A DNA stretch of 64,000 nucleotides from Mucilaginibacter psychrotolerans (lineage in GTDB: Bacteria > Bacteroidota > Bacteroidia > Sphingobacteriales > Sphingobacteriaceae), in assembly GCF_004519315.1 (NCBI RefSeq), contig NZ_SOZE01000015.1:78094-142093 (forward strand), written 5' to 3'. Below the pieces are notes generated by a model. The model did no database searches. It worked only from the letters and a program-made list of their open reading frames with translations, and was not told the DNA's origin. The position numbers and the translations under genes are program-made. Of the stretch, positions 15,428 through 24,724 are shown one piece after another (the stretch's first letter is position 1; each line of letters starts with the position of its first letter).

Positions 15428-18400
15428 ATGGACATTAGAAAAGAACTAGAAAAACGCATCCTGGTTATTGATGGGGCAATGGGCACCATGATACAGCGGT
15501 ACGAACTCACCGAGGAGGATTTCCGTGGGGAGCGTTTCCGCGATCATGCCAGCGACCTGAAAGGCAATAACGACCTGCTGAATATCACACGCCCGGATGT
15601 AATCAAGGCTATCCATGCCGAATATTTGGATGCCGGGGCGGATATCATCGAAACAAACACCTTCAGTACGCAAAAGATATCGCTTGCAGATTACCACCTG
15701 GAAGAACTGGATTACGAACTAAGCTACGAAGGTGCCCGTATAGCCCGCGAAGTAGCCGACGAGTACACGGCCAAAAACCCGGCAAAACCACGCTTTGTGG
15801 CGGGTGCTGTTGGTCCAACAAACCGCACAGCCTCGTTATCGCCCGATGTTAACGACCCAGGTTACCGCGCTGTTACCTTTGATGATTTGGCCGAGGCTTA
15901 TTACGCACAGGTACGCGGCCTGGTTGATGGCGGTTCGGATGTGCTGCTTGTTGAAACGATTTTTGATACGCTGAACGCGAAGGCTGCGCTGTTTGCAATC
16001 GATAGATATAAAAAAGAATGTAAGGAAGCCGGTAAGGATTACCCGGCATTTAGGGATTCGGGCGGTGTGATGATCTCCGGTACCATTACCGATGCGTCGG
16101 GCCGGACGCTTTCGGGGCAAACGGTGGAGGCTTTCTGGAATTCCATCAGTCACGCCAATTTGCTATCTGTTGGTTTGAATTGCGCTTTGGGTGCCCGCGA
16201 AATGAGGCCACACTTGGAGGAATTATCCGAAAAGGCAGGCGTATATATTTCTGCTTATCCGAACGCAGGCTTGCCGAATGAATTTGGCGCTTACGACGAA
16301 ACCCCGCACGAAACCGCCCACCAGGTTGATGATTTCATCAAGGCCGGGTTGGTCAACATCGTGGGTGGTTGTTGCGGTACCACGCCGGATCATATCCAGT
16401 GTATTGCCGAAAAAGCTGCTAAATACAAGCCACGCAAAAAACCCGAGATAGCGCCATTCTTGCGCCTCAGCGGACTGGAATCTGTTACGCTTACCCCTGA
16501 AACAAACTTCGTAAACATTGGCGAGCGTACCAATATCACGGGTTCGCCAAAATTCTCCAAATTGATTTTGGCCGAAGATTACGAGGCTGCCCTTACCGTT
16601 GCCCTGCAACAAGTAGAAGGCGGCGCGCAGGTAATTGACATCAACATGGATGAGGGAATGATCGATTCCGAAGCCGTAATGGTGAAATTCCTCAACCTGG
16701 TTGCATCAGAACCTGATATAGCCAAACTGCCCATCATGATCGATTCCAGTAAATGGACGGTTATAGAGGCGGGCTTGAAATGTTTACAGGGAAAAGGTAT
16801 CGTAAACTCTATCTCGCTGAAAGAAGGCGAAGAGAAATTTAAAGAATATGCCCGCAAGATATTAAGCTACGGCGCAGCAACCGTAGTAATGGCCTTCGAT
16901 GAAACCGGCCAGGCCGATTCATTAGAACGCCGCAAAGAAATCTGCGGGCGCAGCTACCACATCCTGGTTGATGAAGTAGGCTTCCCGCCGCAGGATATTA
17001 TTTTCGACCCGAACATCCTGACCGTGGCAACGGGCTTAGAAGAGCATAACAACTACGCGGTAGACTTTATTGAAGCTACCCGCTGGATAAAAAACAACCT
17101 GCCCTACGCCAAGGTGAGCGGCGGGGTGAGTAATATTTCTTTCTCTTTTAGGGGGAACAACACCGTGCGCGAGGCCATGCACTCGGCATTCCTTTACCAC
17201 GCCATTAAGGCCGGTTTGGATATGGGCATTGTAAACGCCGGTATGCTGGAGGTTTACGAGCAAATTCCAAAGAACCTGCTGGAACTGGTGGAAGACGTAC
17301 TGTTAAACCGCCGCGACGATGCTACCGAGCGTTTGGTTGAATTTGCCGATACCATTAAAAGTAAAGGCAAGGAGATCGTACGCGATGAGGAATGGCGTAA
17401 AAACCCGGTAGAGGAACGCTTGTCGCACGCCCTGGTGAAAGGTATTATCGAGTATTTGGACGAGGATGTGGAAGAAGCCCGCCAGAAATTCGCCAAGCCA
17501 CTGGAGGTGATTGAAGGCCCCCTGATGGACGGCATGAATGTGGTGGGCGACTTATTCGGTGCCGGGAAAATGTTTTTGCCACAGGTGGTAAAATCGGCCC
17601 GCGTAATGAAGAAGGCCGTAGCGTACCTGCTGCCCTTTATAGAACTGGAAAAACAACGCGTTATAGATGCCGGTGAAGATAGCAGCGGCAGCCGCGCTAA
17701 TGCGGGCAAGATATTGATGGCTACCGTAAAAGGCGATGTGCACGATATCGGTAAAAACATTGTGGGTGTGGTGCTGGCTTGTAATAATTTCGAGGTGATA
17801 GACCTTGGGGTGATGGTGCCTGCACAACGCATTATAGAGGAAGCTAAAAAACATGATGTGGATATCATTGGGCTAAGTGGGTTAATAACCCCATCGCTGG
17901 ATGAAATGGTGCATTTTGCCAAAGAGATGGAAAGGCAGGGATTCACGATTCCGCTCATTATTGGCGGTGCCACCACTTCGCGTATCCACGCGGCGGTAAA
18001 GGTTGCGCCGAATTATTCCGGTCCTGCCATTCACGTGTTGGATGCATCGCGCAGCGTAACCGTTTGCAGCAGCCTGATGAACCGCGATAATCGCGATGCC
18101 TACATACAGGGCATTAAAGACGAATACGAAAAGGCTCGCGAGGCACATGCTAATAAAAAGAACGATAAACGCTTCATTAGCATAGAAGAAGCCCGTGCCG
18201 GTAAATTTCAGATAAGTTTAGATGGCGATATAGCGCCCAAACCAGCCGTTACCGGTACTAAGGTTTTTGAAGATTACCCGCTGGAGGAATTGGTGCCGTA
18301 TATTGATTGGACCCCATTCTTCCATACCTGGGAACTGCGCGGCAGCTACCCGAAAATATTTAACGATAAATATGTAGGTACTGAGGCAAAAAAACTGTTT

Positions 18401-19147
18401 GACGATGCGCAGGTATTATTGAAACGCATCGTAGATAACAAATTGCTGCACGCCAATGCCGTTATAGGCTTTTGGCCGGCAAACAGCGTTGGGGATGATA
18501 TCGAAATTTATACCGATGATACACGCACTACCCTGCTAACGCGTATCCACACGCTGCGCCAACAGGCAGAGAAGGCCAAAAACGAGCCTTACTATGCGCT
18601 ATCGGATTTCATCGCGCCAAAGGATAGCGGAGTACCCGATTATTGGGGCGGCTTTGCCGTAACCACCGGCATAGGCTGCGACGAACTGGTTGCCGAATTC
18701 GAGGCCGATCACGATGATTACAACAGCATTATGGCCAAGGCCCTTGCCGACCGCCTTGCAGAAGCCTTCGCCGAAAAAATGCACGAACTGGTGCGTAAAG
18801 AATACTGGGGTTACAGCAAAGGCGAACAGTTGGGTACCGACGAACTCATCAAAGAAGAATACCAGGGCATCCGCCCGGCACCGGGTTACCCCGCCTGCCC
18901 GGATCATACCGAGAAAACCACATTGTTTGAAATACTAAAAGCCGAGGACAATGCCCAAATGCATCTCACCGAAAGCCTGGCCATGACACCGGCAGCATCG
19001 GTGAGCGGCTTCTACTTTGCGCATCCGCAGGCTAGATATTTCGGGCTGGGTAAAATAAGTAAAGACCAGGTGGAGGATTACGCAGTAAGGAAGAATATGG
19101 ACCTCGAAACGGTTGAGCGTTGGCTTGGCCCTAACATTAATTATTGA
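15428..19147 (+). CDS. metH: Cobalamin-dependent methionine synthase
   Basis: A full-length 1239-residue enzyme. In order: homocysteine-binding domain (VIDGAMGTMIQRYEL; zinc Cys in GLNCALGAREM and VGGCCGTTPDH), pterin-binding domain (FVNIGERTNITGS, about residues 355-620), the B12-binding domain with cap and the DVHDIGKNI motif (Asp771-His773), and the C-terminal activation domain (about 930-1239). It transfers a methyl group from 5-methyltetrahydrofolate to homocysteine using cobalamin. The upstream SAM-I riboswitch shows methionine/SAM control. No cobalamin riboswitch is seen. It is followed by metF, which makes its methyl donor. Confidence 0.97.
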   Translation: MDIRKELEKRILVIDGAMGTMIQRYELTEEDFRGERFRDHASDLKGNNDLLNITRPDVIKAIHAEYLDAGADIIETNTFSTQKISLADYHLEELDYELSYEGARIAREVADEYTAKNPAKPRFVAGAVGPTNRTASLSPDVNDPGYRAVTFDDLAEAYYAQVRGLVDGGSDVLLVETIFDTLNAKAALFAIDRYKKECKEAGKDYPAFRDSGGVMISGTITDASGRTLSGQTVEAFWNSISHANLLSVGLNCALGAREMRPHLEELSEKAGVYISAYPNAGLPNEFGAYDETPHETAHQVDDFIKAGLVNIVGGCCGTTPDHIQCIAEKAAKYKPRKKPEIAPFLRLSGLESVTLTPETNFVNIGERTNITGSPKFSKLILAEDYEAALTVALQQVEGGAQVIDINMDEGMIDSEAVMVKFLNLVASEPDIAKLPIMIDSSKWTVIEAGLKCLQGKGIVNSISLKEGEEKFKEYARKILSYGAATVVMAFDETGQADSLERRKEICGRSYHILVDEVGFPPQDIIFDPNILTVATGLEEHNNYAVDFIEATRWIKNNLPYAKVSGGVSNISFSFRGNNTVREAMHSAFLYHAIKAGLDMGIVNAGMLEVYEQIPKNLLELVEDVLLNRRDDATERLVEFADTIKSKGKEIVRDEEWRKNPVEERLSHALVKGIIEYLDEDVEEARQKFAKPLEVIEGPLMDGMNVVGDLFGAGKMFLPQVVKSARVMKKAVAYLLPFIELEKQRVIDAGEDSSGSRANAGKILMATVKGDVHDIGKNIVGVVLACNNFEVIDLGVMVPAQRIIEEAKKHDVDIIGLSGLITPSLDEMVHFAKEMERQGFTIPLIIGGATTSRIHAAVKVAPNYSGPAIHVLDASRSVTVCSSLMNRDNRDAYIQGIKDEYEKAREAHANKKNDKRFISIEEARAGKFQISLDGDIAPKPAVTGTKVFEDYPLEELVPYIDWTPFFHTWELRGSYPKIFNDKYVGTEAKKLFDDAQVLLKRIVDNKLLHANAVIGFWPANSVGDDIEIYTDDTRTTLLTRIHTLRQQAEKAKNEPYYALSDFIAPKDSGVPDYWGGFAVTTGIGCDELVAEFEADHDDYNSIMAKALADRLAEAFAEKMHELVRKEYWGYSKGEQLGTDELIKEEYQGIRPAPGYPACPDHTEKTTLFEILKAEDNAQMHLTESLAMTPAASVSGFYFAHPQARYFGLGKISKDQVEDYAVRKNMDLETVERWLGPNINY

Positions 19148-19161
19148 TACGACGCCAATAA

Positions 19162-19252
19162 CCACGCGTCATTGCGAGGAACGAAGCAATCTCTACACAT
19201 GCTAAGCGGCATGCAAAGTCTGGAGATTGCTTCGTTCCTCGCAATGACGTGG
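19162..19252. repeat. Near-perfect palindrome between metH and metF (GTCATTG family, copy 2)
   Basis: The left arm runs from CCACG through TCATTGCGAGGAACGAAGC to AATCTC; the right arm is its complement, GAGATTGCTTCGTTCC to AATGACGTGG. About 29 bases pair almost perfectly around a central AT/GC-mixed loop. It shares arms with 3499-3582. Confidence 0.85.
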
Positions 19253-19270
19253 TAGAGAGACAACACTAAA

Positions 19271-20227
19271 ATGAAGATAACCGAACACATCGCTAACGCC
19301 AACGGCAAAACCTTATTCTCTTTCGAGCTTATCCCGCCATTAAAGGGAGAAAGCATCCAGGGTATTTATAACGCTATCGACCCGCTGATGGAGTTTAAGC
19401 CGCCGTTTATTGATGTTACTTCGCTGCGCGAGGATTATATCTACAAGCAGCACGAAACCGGCTTGCTGGAGAAACTGGCCTACCGCAAACGCCCGGGCAC
19501 TATTGCCATCTGCGCGGCTATTATGAACAAGTACAAGGTAGATACCGTTCCCCATTTGCTTTGCGGTGGGTTCACTAAAGACGAAACCGAAAACGGCCTT
19601 ATTGACCTGCAATTTCTGGGCATAGAGAATGTTTTAGTCCTTCGTGGCGATGCACGCCGTGGCGATGCCTCATTTGTGCCTACGCCAAACGGTCACTGCT
19701 ACGCTACCGACCTGCTGCAGCAAGTAGTAAACATGAACAAAGGTATTTACTTGCATGAGAACCACGAAGGCATCCTGAAAACAGATTTCTGCATGGGTGT
19801 TGCCGGGTATCCCGAGAAACACTTCGAGGCACCGAACATGAAAACTGATTTTAAATACCTCAAGCAAAAGGTAGATATGGGGGCAGGCTTCATTGTAACC
19901 CAAATGTTCTTCGATAATAAGAAGTATTTCGATTTTGTAAACAACTGCCGCGCAAACGGCATCAATGTGCCTATTATACCCGGCTTAAAACCTATCACCA
20001 CATCAAAGCAGTTGGTGAACCTTTCCAAAACCTTCCACATCGATATTCCGGAGGACTTGAGCGATGCTATACAGGGCGCTAAAGCAGAAAAGGATGTGAA
20101 GGATATCGGTATAGAATGGATGATCAACCAATGCAAAGAACTGGTGAAATTCGGCGCGCCGGTATTGCATTTTTACACCATGGGTAACCCGGGGCCAACG
20201 AAAAAGATTGCGGAGGCGATATTTTAG
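19271..20227 (+). CDS. metF: 5,10-methylenetetrahydrofolate reductase
   Basis: A 318-residue flavoprotein TIM barrel that reduces methylene-THF to methyl-THF, the substrate of MetH. The N-terminal TLFSFELIPPLKGES contains the catalytic Glu. IENVLVLRGDARRGD is the FAD/NADH strand region, and CMGVAGYPEKHFEAPNM and GAGFIVTQMFFDNKKYF are family motifs. GLKPITTSKQL lies near the C-terminus. It is 123 bases from metH with the large palindrome between them, and is probably co-transcribed under the SAM riboswitch. Confidence 0.95.
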   Translation: MKITEHIANANGKTLFSFELIPPLKGESIQGIYNAIDPLMEFKPPFIDVTSLREDYIYKQHETGLLEKLAYRKRPGTIAICAAIMNKYKVDTVPHLLCGGFTKDETENGLIDLQFLGIENVLVLRGDARRGDASFVPTPNGHCYATDLLQQVVNMNKGIYLHENHEGILKTDFCMGVAGYPEKHFEAPNMKTDFKYLKQKVDMGAGFIVTQMFFDNKKYFDFVNNCRANGINVPIIPGLKPITTSKQLVNLSKTFHIDIPEDLSDAIQGAKAEKDVKDIGIEWMINQCKELVKFGAPVLHFYTMGNPGPTKKIAEAIF

Positions 20228-20260
20228 CAAGCCAATCAAACCAGCACCAATCCAACACCA

Positions 20261-20449
20261 TGTCATTTCGAACCTGAAACGCAGGAGGTGTGCGCAGGAG
20301 GTGAGAAATCTTATGCGGCGTGCAATTGCACTTTGGATTTCGATTTGCTTAGTCGTCGGCTGTGCGTAGAAGATTTTTCGCTATCGCTCAAGAGATAGTT
20401 TCTCTTAGCCCCATCACTCGTTTCCTACCCGCTGCTCATCGAAATGACA
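20261..20449. repeat. Palindromic repeat, TGTCATTTCGA/GAAATGACA family, copy 2
   Basis: It starts TGTCATTTCGAACCTGAAACG and ends CTGCTCATCGAAATGACA, with internal AGAAATCTTATGCGG and AGAAGATTTTTCGCTATCGCTC segments as in the trpG-trpC copy. It fills the space between the convergent metF and DUF58 genes, so the two transcripts may both end here. Confidence 0.7.
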
Positions 20450-20476
20450 AGTTTGGAAAAGGCTCCCGGGAAACCC

Positions 20477-21823
20477 TTATATCTTTTGCCTAGCCTTCAG
20501 CTCCAGATATTTATTGATGGTATTGATGGTTAAGTTTTGCGGCGTGCTAAGGATGGCTTGGATGCCGTGGGCCGCCAGCTCTTTCATGATTAGCTTCTTT
20601 TCATAAGCGAATTTCTCGGCGATGGTTTTGATGTATATGCCTTCTACATCGCGTGCGGGTTGCTCGCTCACCTGTTTCAATTCGGTATTCTCGAAAAAAA
20701 CCACCAGCAATAAATGGAAACGCGCTATGCGTTTCAAAAACGGCAATTGCCTTTGCAGCGCGGGGAGGCTCTCGTAATTGGTAAAAAACACCACCAGGCT
20801 ACGTTGCTTCAATACGTTGCGTATGGTGCTGTACAGGGCCTCCATGTTGATTTCCAGATAGCGGGTTTTCTCTTTGTATAAGATCTCCAGTATCTTGTTT
20901 ATTTGCGTTGGTTTTTTATCGGCGGGCAATACGGCGCCAATCTTTTCGGCAACAGTTATCAGTCCTGCTTTATCCTCTTTTAAAAGTGCTATATTACTAA
21001 GCACCAGGCTGGCGTTTATGGCATAATCCAGCAGGCTCAAACCCTCGAAAGGCATCTTCATGGCGCGCGATTTATCTATCACACAATACACCTGCTGCGA
21101 TTTCTCATCGGTATAGGAGTTGGTCATCAGGCTGCCCTGTCGTGCCGAGGCTTTCCAGTTGATGTTGCGGTAATCGTCTCCGGGTACGTAATTTTTTATT
21201 TGCTCAAACTCCAGGCTTTGGCCAAGGCGGCGTATTTTTTTGATACCCAGTTCATTCAGTCGGTTTGATATGGCCAGCAGCTCATATTTGCGCATCTGCA
21301 AAAAAGAGGGGTAAACCGGCAGCGTTTCAGCCTGTTCGAAATTATGCCTGCGGCTGATGAGCCCAAGCGGCGAACGCACAAACACCCTGATGCTGCCAAA
21401 CGCATATTCGCCGCGTTTAACCGGCCGTAAGGCATAGCTAATGAGCTTATGTTCGCCGGCTTTCAGCGTGGTCTTAAATAAAACATCGCGCCGCTGAAAC
21501 TGTACAGGAATCTCGTCTATAATACCAGCCTGTACGGTAAACGAATAACGATTTTCGATGTAAATGCCCAATTCGTTATCGTCGCTGTTACTCAACCTTT
21601 CGGGCGCATGCCTTTTGGCAAATATGGCATTGCCTATGCGGTAAAGTAGCACCAAATCTACAAAGGTCGTAACTATAATCCCCCAAAAGAAAAGCTTCGG
21701 CACCACGCCCAACCATGGGAAAAAGAACCAAAGTAAAAAAAGCACAACGCTACCGGCCAGCAATGCAAATAGCCTGCTGGTTAGGAAAAGATCGGTGTAA
21801 AACAGTTTGAATAACTTCTTCAC
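20477..21823 (-). CDS. DUF58 protein
   Basis: A 448-residue protein with two N-terminal transmembrane helices (about residues 15-60) and a DUF58 domain. The hallmark VPGDDYRNINWKASARQGSLMTNSYTDEKSQ is at about 215-245, followed by a von Willebrand A-like fold (VYCVIDKSRAMKM...). It starts with GTG at 21823, 6 bases after the moxR stop; I see no better start. DUF58 proteins are encoded with MoxR AAA ATPases and are thought to act as their targets or partners in assembling membrane or periplasmic complexes. It is last in the operon. Confidence 0.85.
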   Translation of the reverse strand: MKKLFKLFYTDLFLTSRLFALLAGSVVLFLLWFFFPWLGVVPKLFFWGIIVTTFVDLVLLYRIGNAIFAKRHAPERLSNSDDNELGIYIENRYSFTVQAGIIDEIPVQFQRRDVLFKTTLKAGEHKLISYALRPVKRGEYAFGSIRVFVRSPLGLISRRHNFEQAETLPVYPSFLQMRKYELLAISNRLNELGIKKIRRLGQSLEFEQIKNYVPGDDYRNINWKASARQGSLMTNSYTDEKSQQVYCVIDKSRAMKMPFEGLSLLDYAINASLVLSNIALLKEDKAGLITVAEKIGAVLPADKKPTQINKILEILYKEKTRYLEINMEALYSTIRNVLKQRSLVVFFTNYESLPALQRQLPFLKRIARFHLLLVVFFENTELKQVSEQPARDVEGIYIKTIAEKFAYEKKLIMKELAAHGIQAILSTPQNLTINTINKYLELKARQKI

Positions 21824-21829
21824 CGGCGC

Positions 21830-22807
21830 TTATCGAGGTATCTCTATTTTCTGGATGATCTGCGCTATCACATCATCGGGCAATACGCCTTCCATTTCTT
21901 TATCAGGGGTAAGCATAATGCGGTGTCTCAAAACCGGAGCGGCTACACGGATGATATCGTCGGGTGTTACAAAATCGCGTCCGTTGATAGCCGCTATTGC
22001 CTTAGCTGCGTTGATGATTGCCAGCGATGCGCGCGGCGAACCGCCCAGGTAAACCGAACGGTTGTTGCGCGTTTCGTGCGTAATTTGCGCCGCAAAAGCC
22101 AGTAACTTGGGTTCCACGTAAAGTTGCCGTACTTGCTGCCTTAGGGCAATGATGTCTTCTGCCGCCAAAACAGGCTCCACAAGCGCCAGTTGGTCTAGTG
22201 TTTTTTGCTGGTGTTGTTGGGTTACTATGGCAATCTCTTCTTCAAGCGATGGGTACTTTATCTCTATCTTGAACAGGAAACGGTCCAGCTGTGCTTCGGG
22301 CAGGCGGTAGGTGCCTTCCTGGTCCACCGGGTTTTGGGTAGCCAGCACAATGAATGGCTCGGTCATTTTATAGGTATGGCTATCCATGGTCACCTGTCGC
22401 TCTTCCATCACCTCAAACAAAGCCGACTGTGTTTTGGCAGGCGCACGGTTTATTTCATCAATCAGGATGATATTTCCGAATATAGGGCCGCGCTTAAATT
22501 CAAAAGAGGCGCTTTGCGGGTTGAATACCGAAGTACCCAACACGTCAGATGGCATCAGATCGGGCGTGAATTGCACGCGCGAGTATTTGGCGTCTATTGC
22601 TTTAGCTACCAGCTTTGCGGTAAGCGTTTTGGCCACTCCGGGCACGCCCTCTATCAGTATATGACCATCGGCCAATATGCCGGCAATAATCAGATCTATT
22701 ACCTGTTGCTGACCCACTATTATTTTGGCAAGGGTTGCTTTTATTTGCGCTACGGCGTTGCTTAGCTTGCCAAGGTCTGTGCGTTGTTCAAAATTTTCAT
22801 TTTCCAT
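21830..22807 (-). CDS. MoxR family AAA+ ATPase
   Basis: A 325-residue cytoplasmic chaperone-like ATPase. Walker A is GVPGVAKT, Walker B is IILIDEINRAPAKTQSALFEVMEE, the sensor region is FIVLATQNPVDQEGTYRLPEAQLDRF, and the C-terminal lid holds GGSPRASLAIINAAKA. It overlaps the upstream DUF4350 gene by 11 bases. MoxR proteins work with DUF58/VWA partners encoded beside them, exactly as here. The substrate complex is not known. Confidence 0.92.
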   Translation of the reverse strand: MENENFEQRTDLGKLSNAVAQIKATLAKIIVGQQQVIDLIIAGILADGHILIEGVPGVAKTLTAKLVAKAIDAKYSRVQFTPDLMPSDVLGTSVFNPQSASFEFKRGPIFGNIILIDEINRAPAKTQSALFEVMEERQVTMDSHTYKMTEPFIVLATQNPVDQEGTYRLPEAQLDRFLFKIEIKYPSLEEEIAIVTQQHQQKTLDQLALVEPVLAAEDIIALRQQVRQLYVEPKLLAFAAQITHETRNNRSVYLGGSPRASLAIINAAKAIAAINGRDFVTPDDIIRVAAPVLRHRIMLTPDKEMEGVLPDDVIAQIIQKIEIPR

Positions 22808-23987
22808 AAGAGCCGGTTTGGGTATAATAATTTTCTATGAGCTGGTTTAGTTCAATGAGTTCGCGGTCGGTAACCGACGTATGGCGTTCTACATAACTGA
22901 TGGCGGCCACCAGTTTTTCTGCTAGTTGGTAATCAACACCTGTTTTATTGGCGAAGCTTTGGGTGAAATCTTTATCGAGTATAGTGGTTACCAGGCGATG
23001 ATCCTGCCGCAGGTGTTCTAAAAAATAGCTTGCTTTTTTTTGCGCGATGTTGTGGTTATTGCGCTTTTCGTAATACAACTGGCCCACTACCTGCACAAAG
23101 CCCAGGGTGCTGTTGGCCAATGGCTCAACGATGGGAATAATGCGCTGGTGGCGTTTCATCTGGTACAGTACATATAAAATTAGCGCTGCTAATGCCTGGA
23201 AATAGGCCCACTTAAGCGGCGGCGATTTAAAAAATACCCGCATTATCGATTGCTCTCCTCCACGGCCCAGGGTGTAGTATTCGTCCCATATCAAAGCTTT
23301 ATCAGTTTTTAGATAAGACAGTGCAGTAGATGCATACTGCGCGCCGCCCTGGTCCAGAAGCCCATAGTTGGTAAACAAATGCGGGGTTGTATTAAGGTAC
23401 AACGCGCCCTTGCCCATTGGGAATTTGATATACGTGGTTTGCTGATGGCTGTCTTGTGCCAACACAATAGCCTTTAACGTATCGAATTCGGCGAAATGGG
23501 CACTTTGCAATTCCGGTTCCACCATGTAGATTTTACTGATATCGAGCTTTTGGTTCACGAAATGGAGGGAATCTGTCCCCATCCTATATTCCGAATAGGA
23601 ATCTGCATCCACCTTTAGTTCTTTATGTAAAAAATCGCCAAAATAGGTGGCTGCTATAAAAACGTTGTTGCCTTGTTTTACAAAAGCGCTTAGTCTGCTA
23701 TAATCGGCTTTGTCAATATTTACTTTATTGGCAATGATAAGGTATGTGGCGTGCTTTATGCCATGGTCTGCCAGTACGTTGTAAGCCGGCTCGCGGTAGG
23801 TTCGTATGTCGGCCCCCGGGAAAATATCGCGCAGTCGGTTATACAATACATAGGTACCCAGGGGTATCTTATCCTTCTTCAAAAAGGTGGGTGTCCAGTC
23901 GATTGGTTTGGGGCGTTTATACTCGGCCACCAGATAAACCAGCAGGAATAAAGAGGCTATGCTGAGGTAGACTTTGAAATCTTTCAT
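22797..23987 (-). CDS. DUF4350 membrane protein
   Basis: A 396-residue protein with an N-terminal membrane helix (residues 5-22), a DUF4350 domain starting KKDKIPLGTYVLYNRLRDIFPG at about 38, and a second helix at about 264-282 (WAYFQALAALILYVLYQMKRH). The extracytoplasmic part between the helices has a Rossmann-like GATase fold in known relatives. The C-terminal cytoplasmic tail is helical. It overlaps the DUF4129 gene by 4 bases (ATGA), so translation is coupled. Its role in the MoxR cluster is undefined. Confidence 0.8.
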   Translation of the reverse strand: MKDFKVYLSIASLFLLVYLVAEYKRPKPIDWTPTFLKKDKIPLGTYVLYNRLRDIFPGADIRTYREPAYNVLADHGIKHATYLIIANKVNIDKADYSRLSAFVKQGNNVFIAATYFGDFLHKELKVDADSYSEYRMGTDSLHFVNQKLDISKIYMVEPELQSAHFAEFDTLKAIVLAQDSHQQTTYIKFPMGKGALYLNTTPHLFTNYGLLDQGGAQYASTALSYLKTDKALIWDEYYTLGRGGEQSIMRVFFKSPPLKWAYFQALAALILYVLYQMKRHQRIIPIVEPLANSTLGFVQVVGQLYYEKRNNHNIAQKKASYFLEHLRQDHRLVTTILDKDFTQSFANKTGVDYQLAEKLVAAISYVERHTSVTDRELIELNQLIENYYTQTGSYGK

Positions 23988-24724
23988 TTGATAGCCTTTT
24001 TAAATTGCTTGAATTGCGCGCTTAGCTCGTTAAAAGCGCTGCTATCGATATAGAAATTACCGTACCAAATGTACTCGAATTTGCGGGTAAGCAAGCCGAA
24101 CAGTTGCCGCCTCTCACCATCGGGTATTTCGCCCAGGTACGCGGAGTTTGTTTTTTCAATCTTCCAGTTTATCAGGCGGGCATCGTGCAGTTGCTTAAGG
24201 GTGTACAAATAGTACAAGCGCACGGCTAATCGGTAGTTGCCTACAGCCACGGCTTTCTCAATTTCAGTATCAAAATCGTACAGGTGTATATCCTCGGCAG
24301 ATTCTGAATAATATAGCGGCACGGCCCTCGCGTTGCCCCGCAGTAAAGACGATGTGCTGATGCCCGATATGCGCATCAAAATATAGGTGGCTAAGCATAC
24401 GCCTATCCCAATGATGATGTAATAGACTAATTCTGTCGTTTGTTTACTGGCAAAAAGGTGCCTGGTTACCCAACGCCAAAAGGCTGTCCAAAACTGATCC
24501 CACAGGCTTTCGCCTTCCAAATCGTTCTTGTCGTATCTAAGTTCGGGGTCTTGTGAATAGCCGCTTATCTTTTTGTTGTCGAAATAGCGCTCCTGCAACC
24601 GGCTGCTGTCGACCTGTATTACCGCTGGTTTTTTCGGCGGCGAATGTTTGCCGGGGGCGCCATATGTTATAGCTGTCGCCCCAAAAACAAACAAAAGCAT
24701 TAATAAAAATCTGTGCATGTCCAT
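23984..24724 (-). CDS. DUF4129 membrane protein
   Basis: A 246-residue protein with a signal-anchor at residues 5-22, a second helix at about 97-118 (LVYYIIIGIGVCLATYILMRI) and the C-terminal DUF4129 domain (VGNYRLAVRLYYLYTLKQLHDARLI, then FEYIWYG). DUF4129 domains occur with transglutaminase-like and DUF58/MoxR genes. The start ATG shares one base with the preceding stop (TGATG), indicating tight coupling. Confidence 0.82.
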   Translation of the reverse strand: MDMHRFLLMLLFVFGATAITYGAPGKHSPPKKPAVIQVDSSRLQERYFDNKKISGYSQDPELRYDKNDLEGESLWDQFWTAFWRWVTRHLFASKQTTELVYYIIIGIGVCLATYILMRISGISTSSLLRGNARAVPLYYSESAEDIHLYDFDTEIEKAVAVGNYRLAVRLYYLYTLKQLHDARLINWKIEKTNSAYLGEIPDGERRQLFGLLTRKFEYIWYGNFYIDSSAFNELSAQFKQFKKAIK

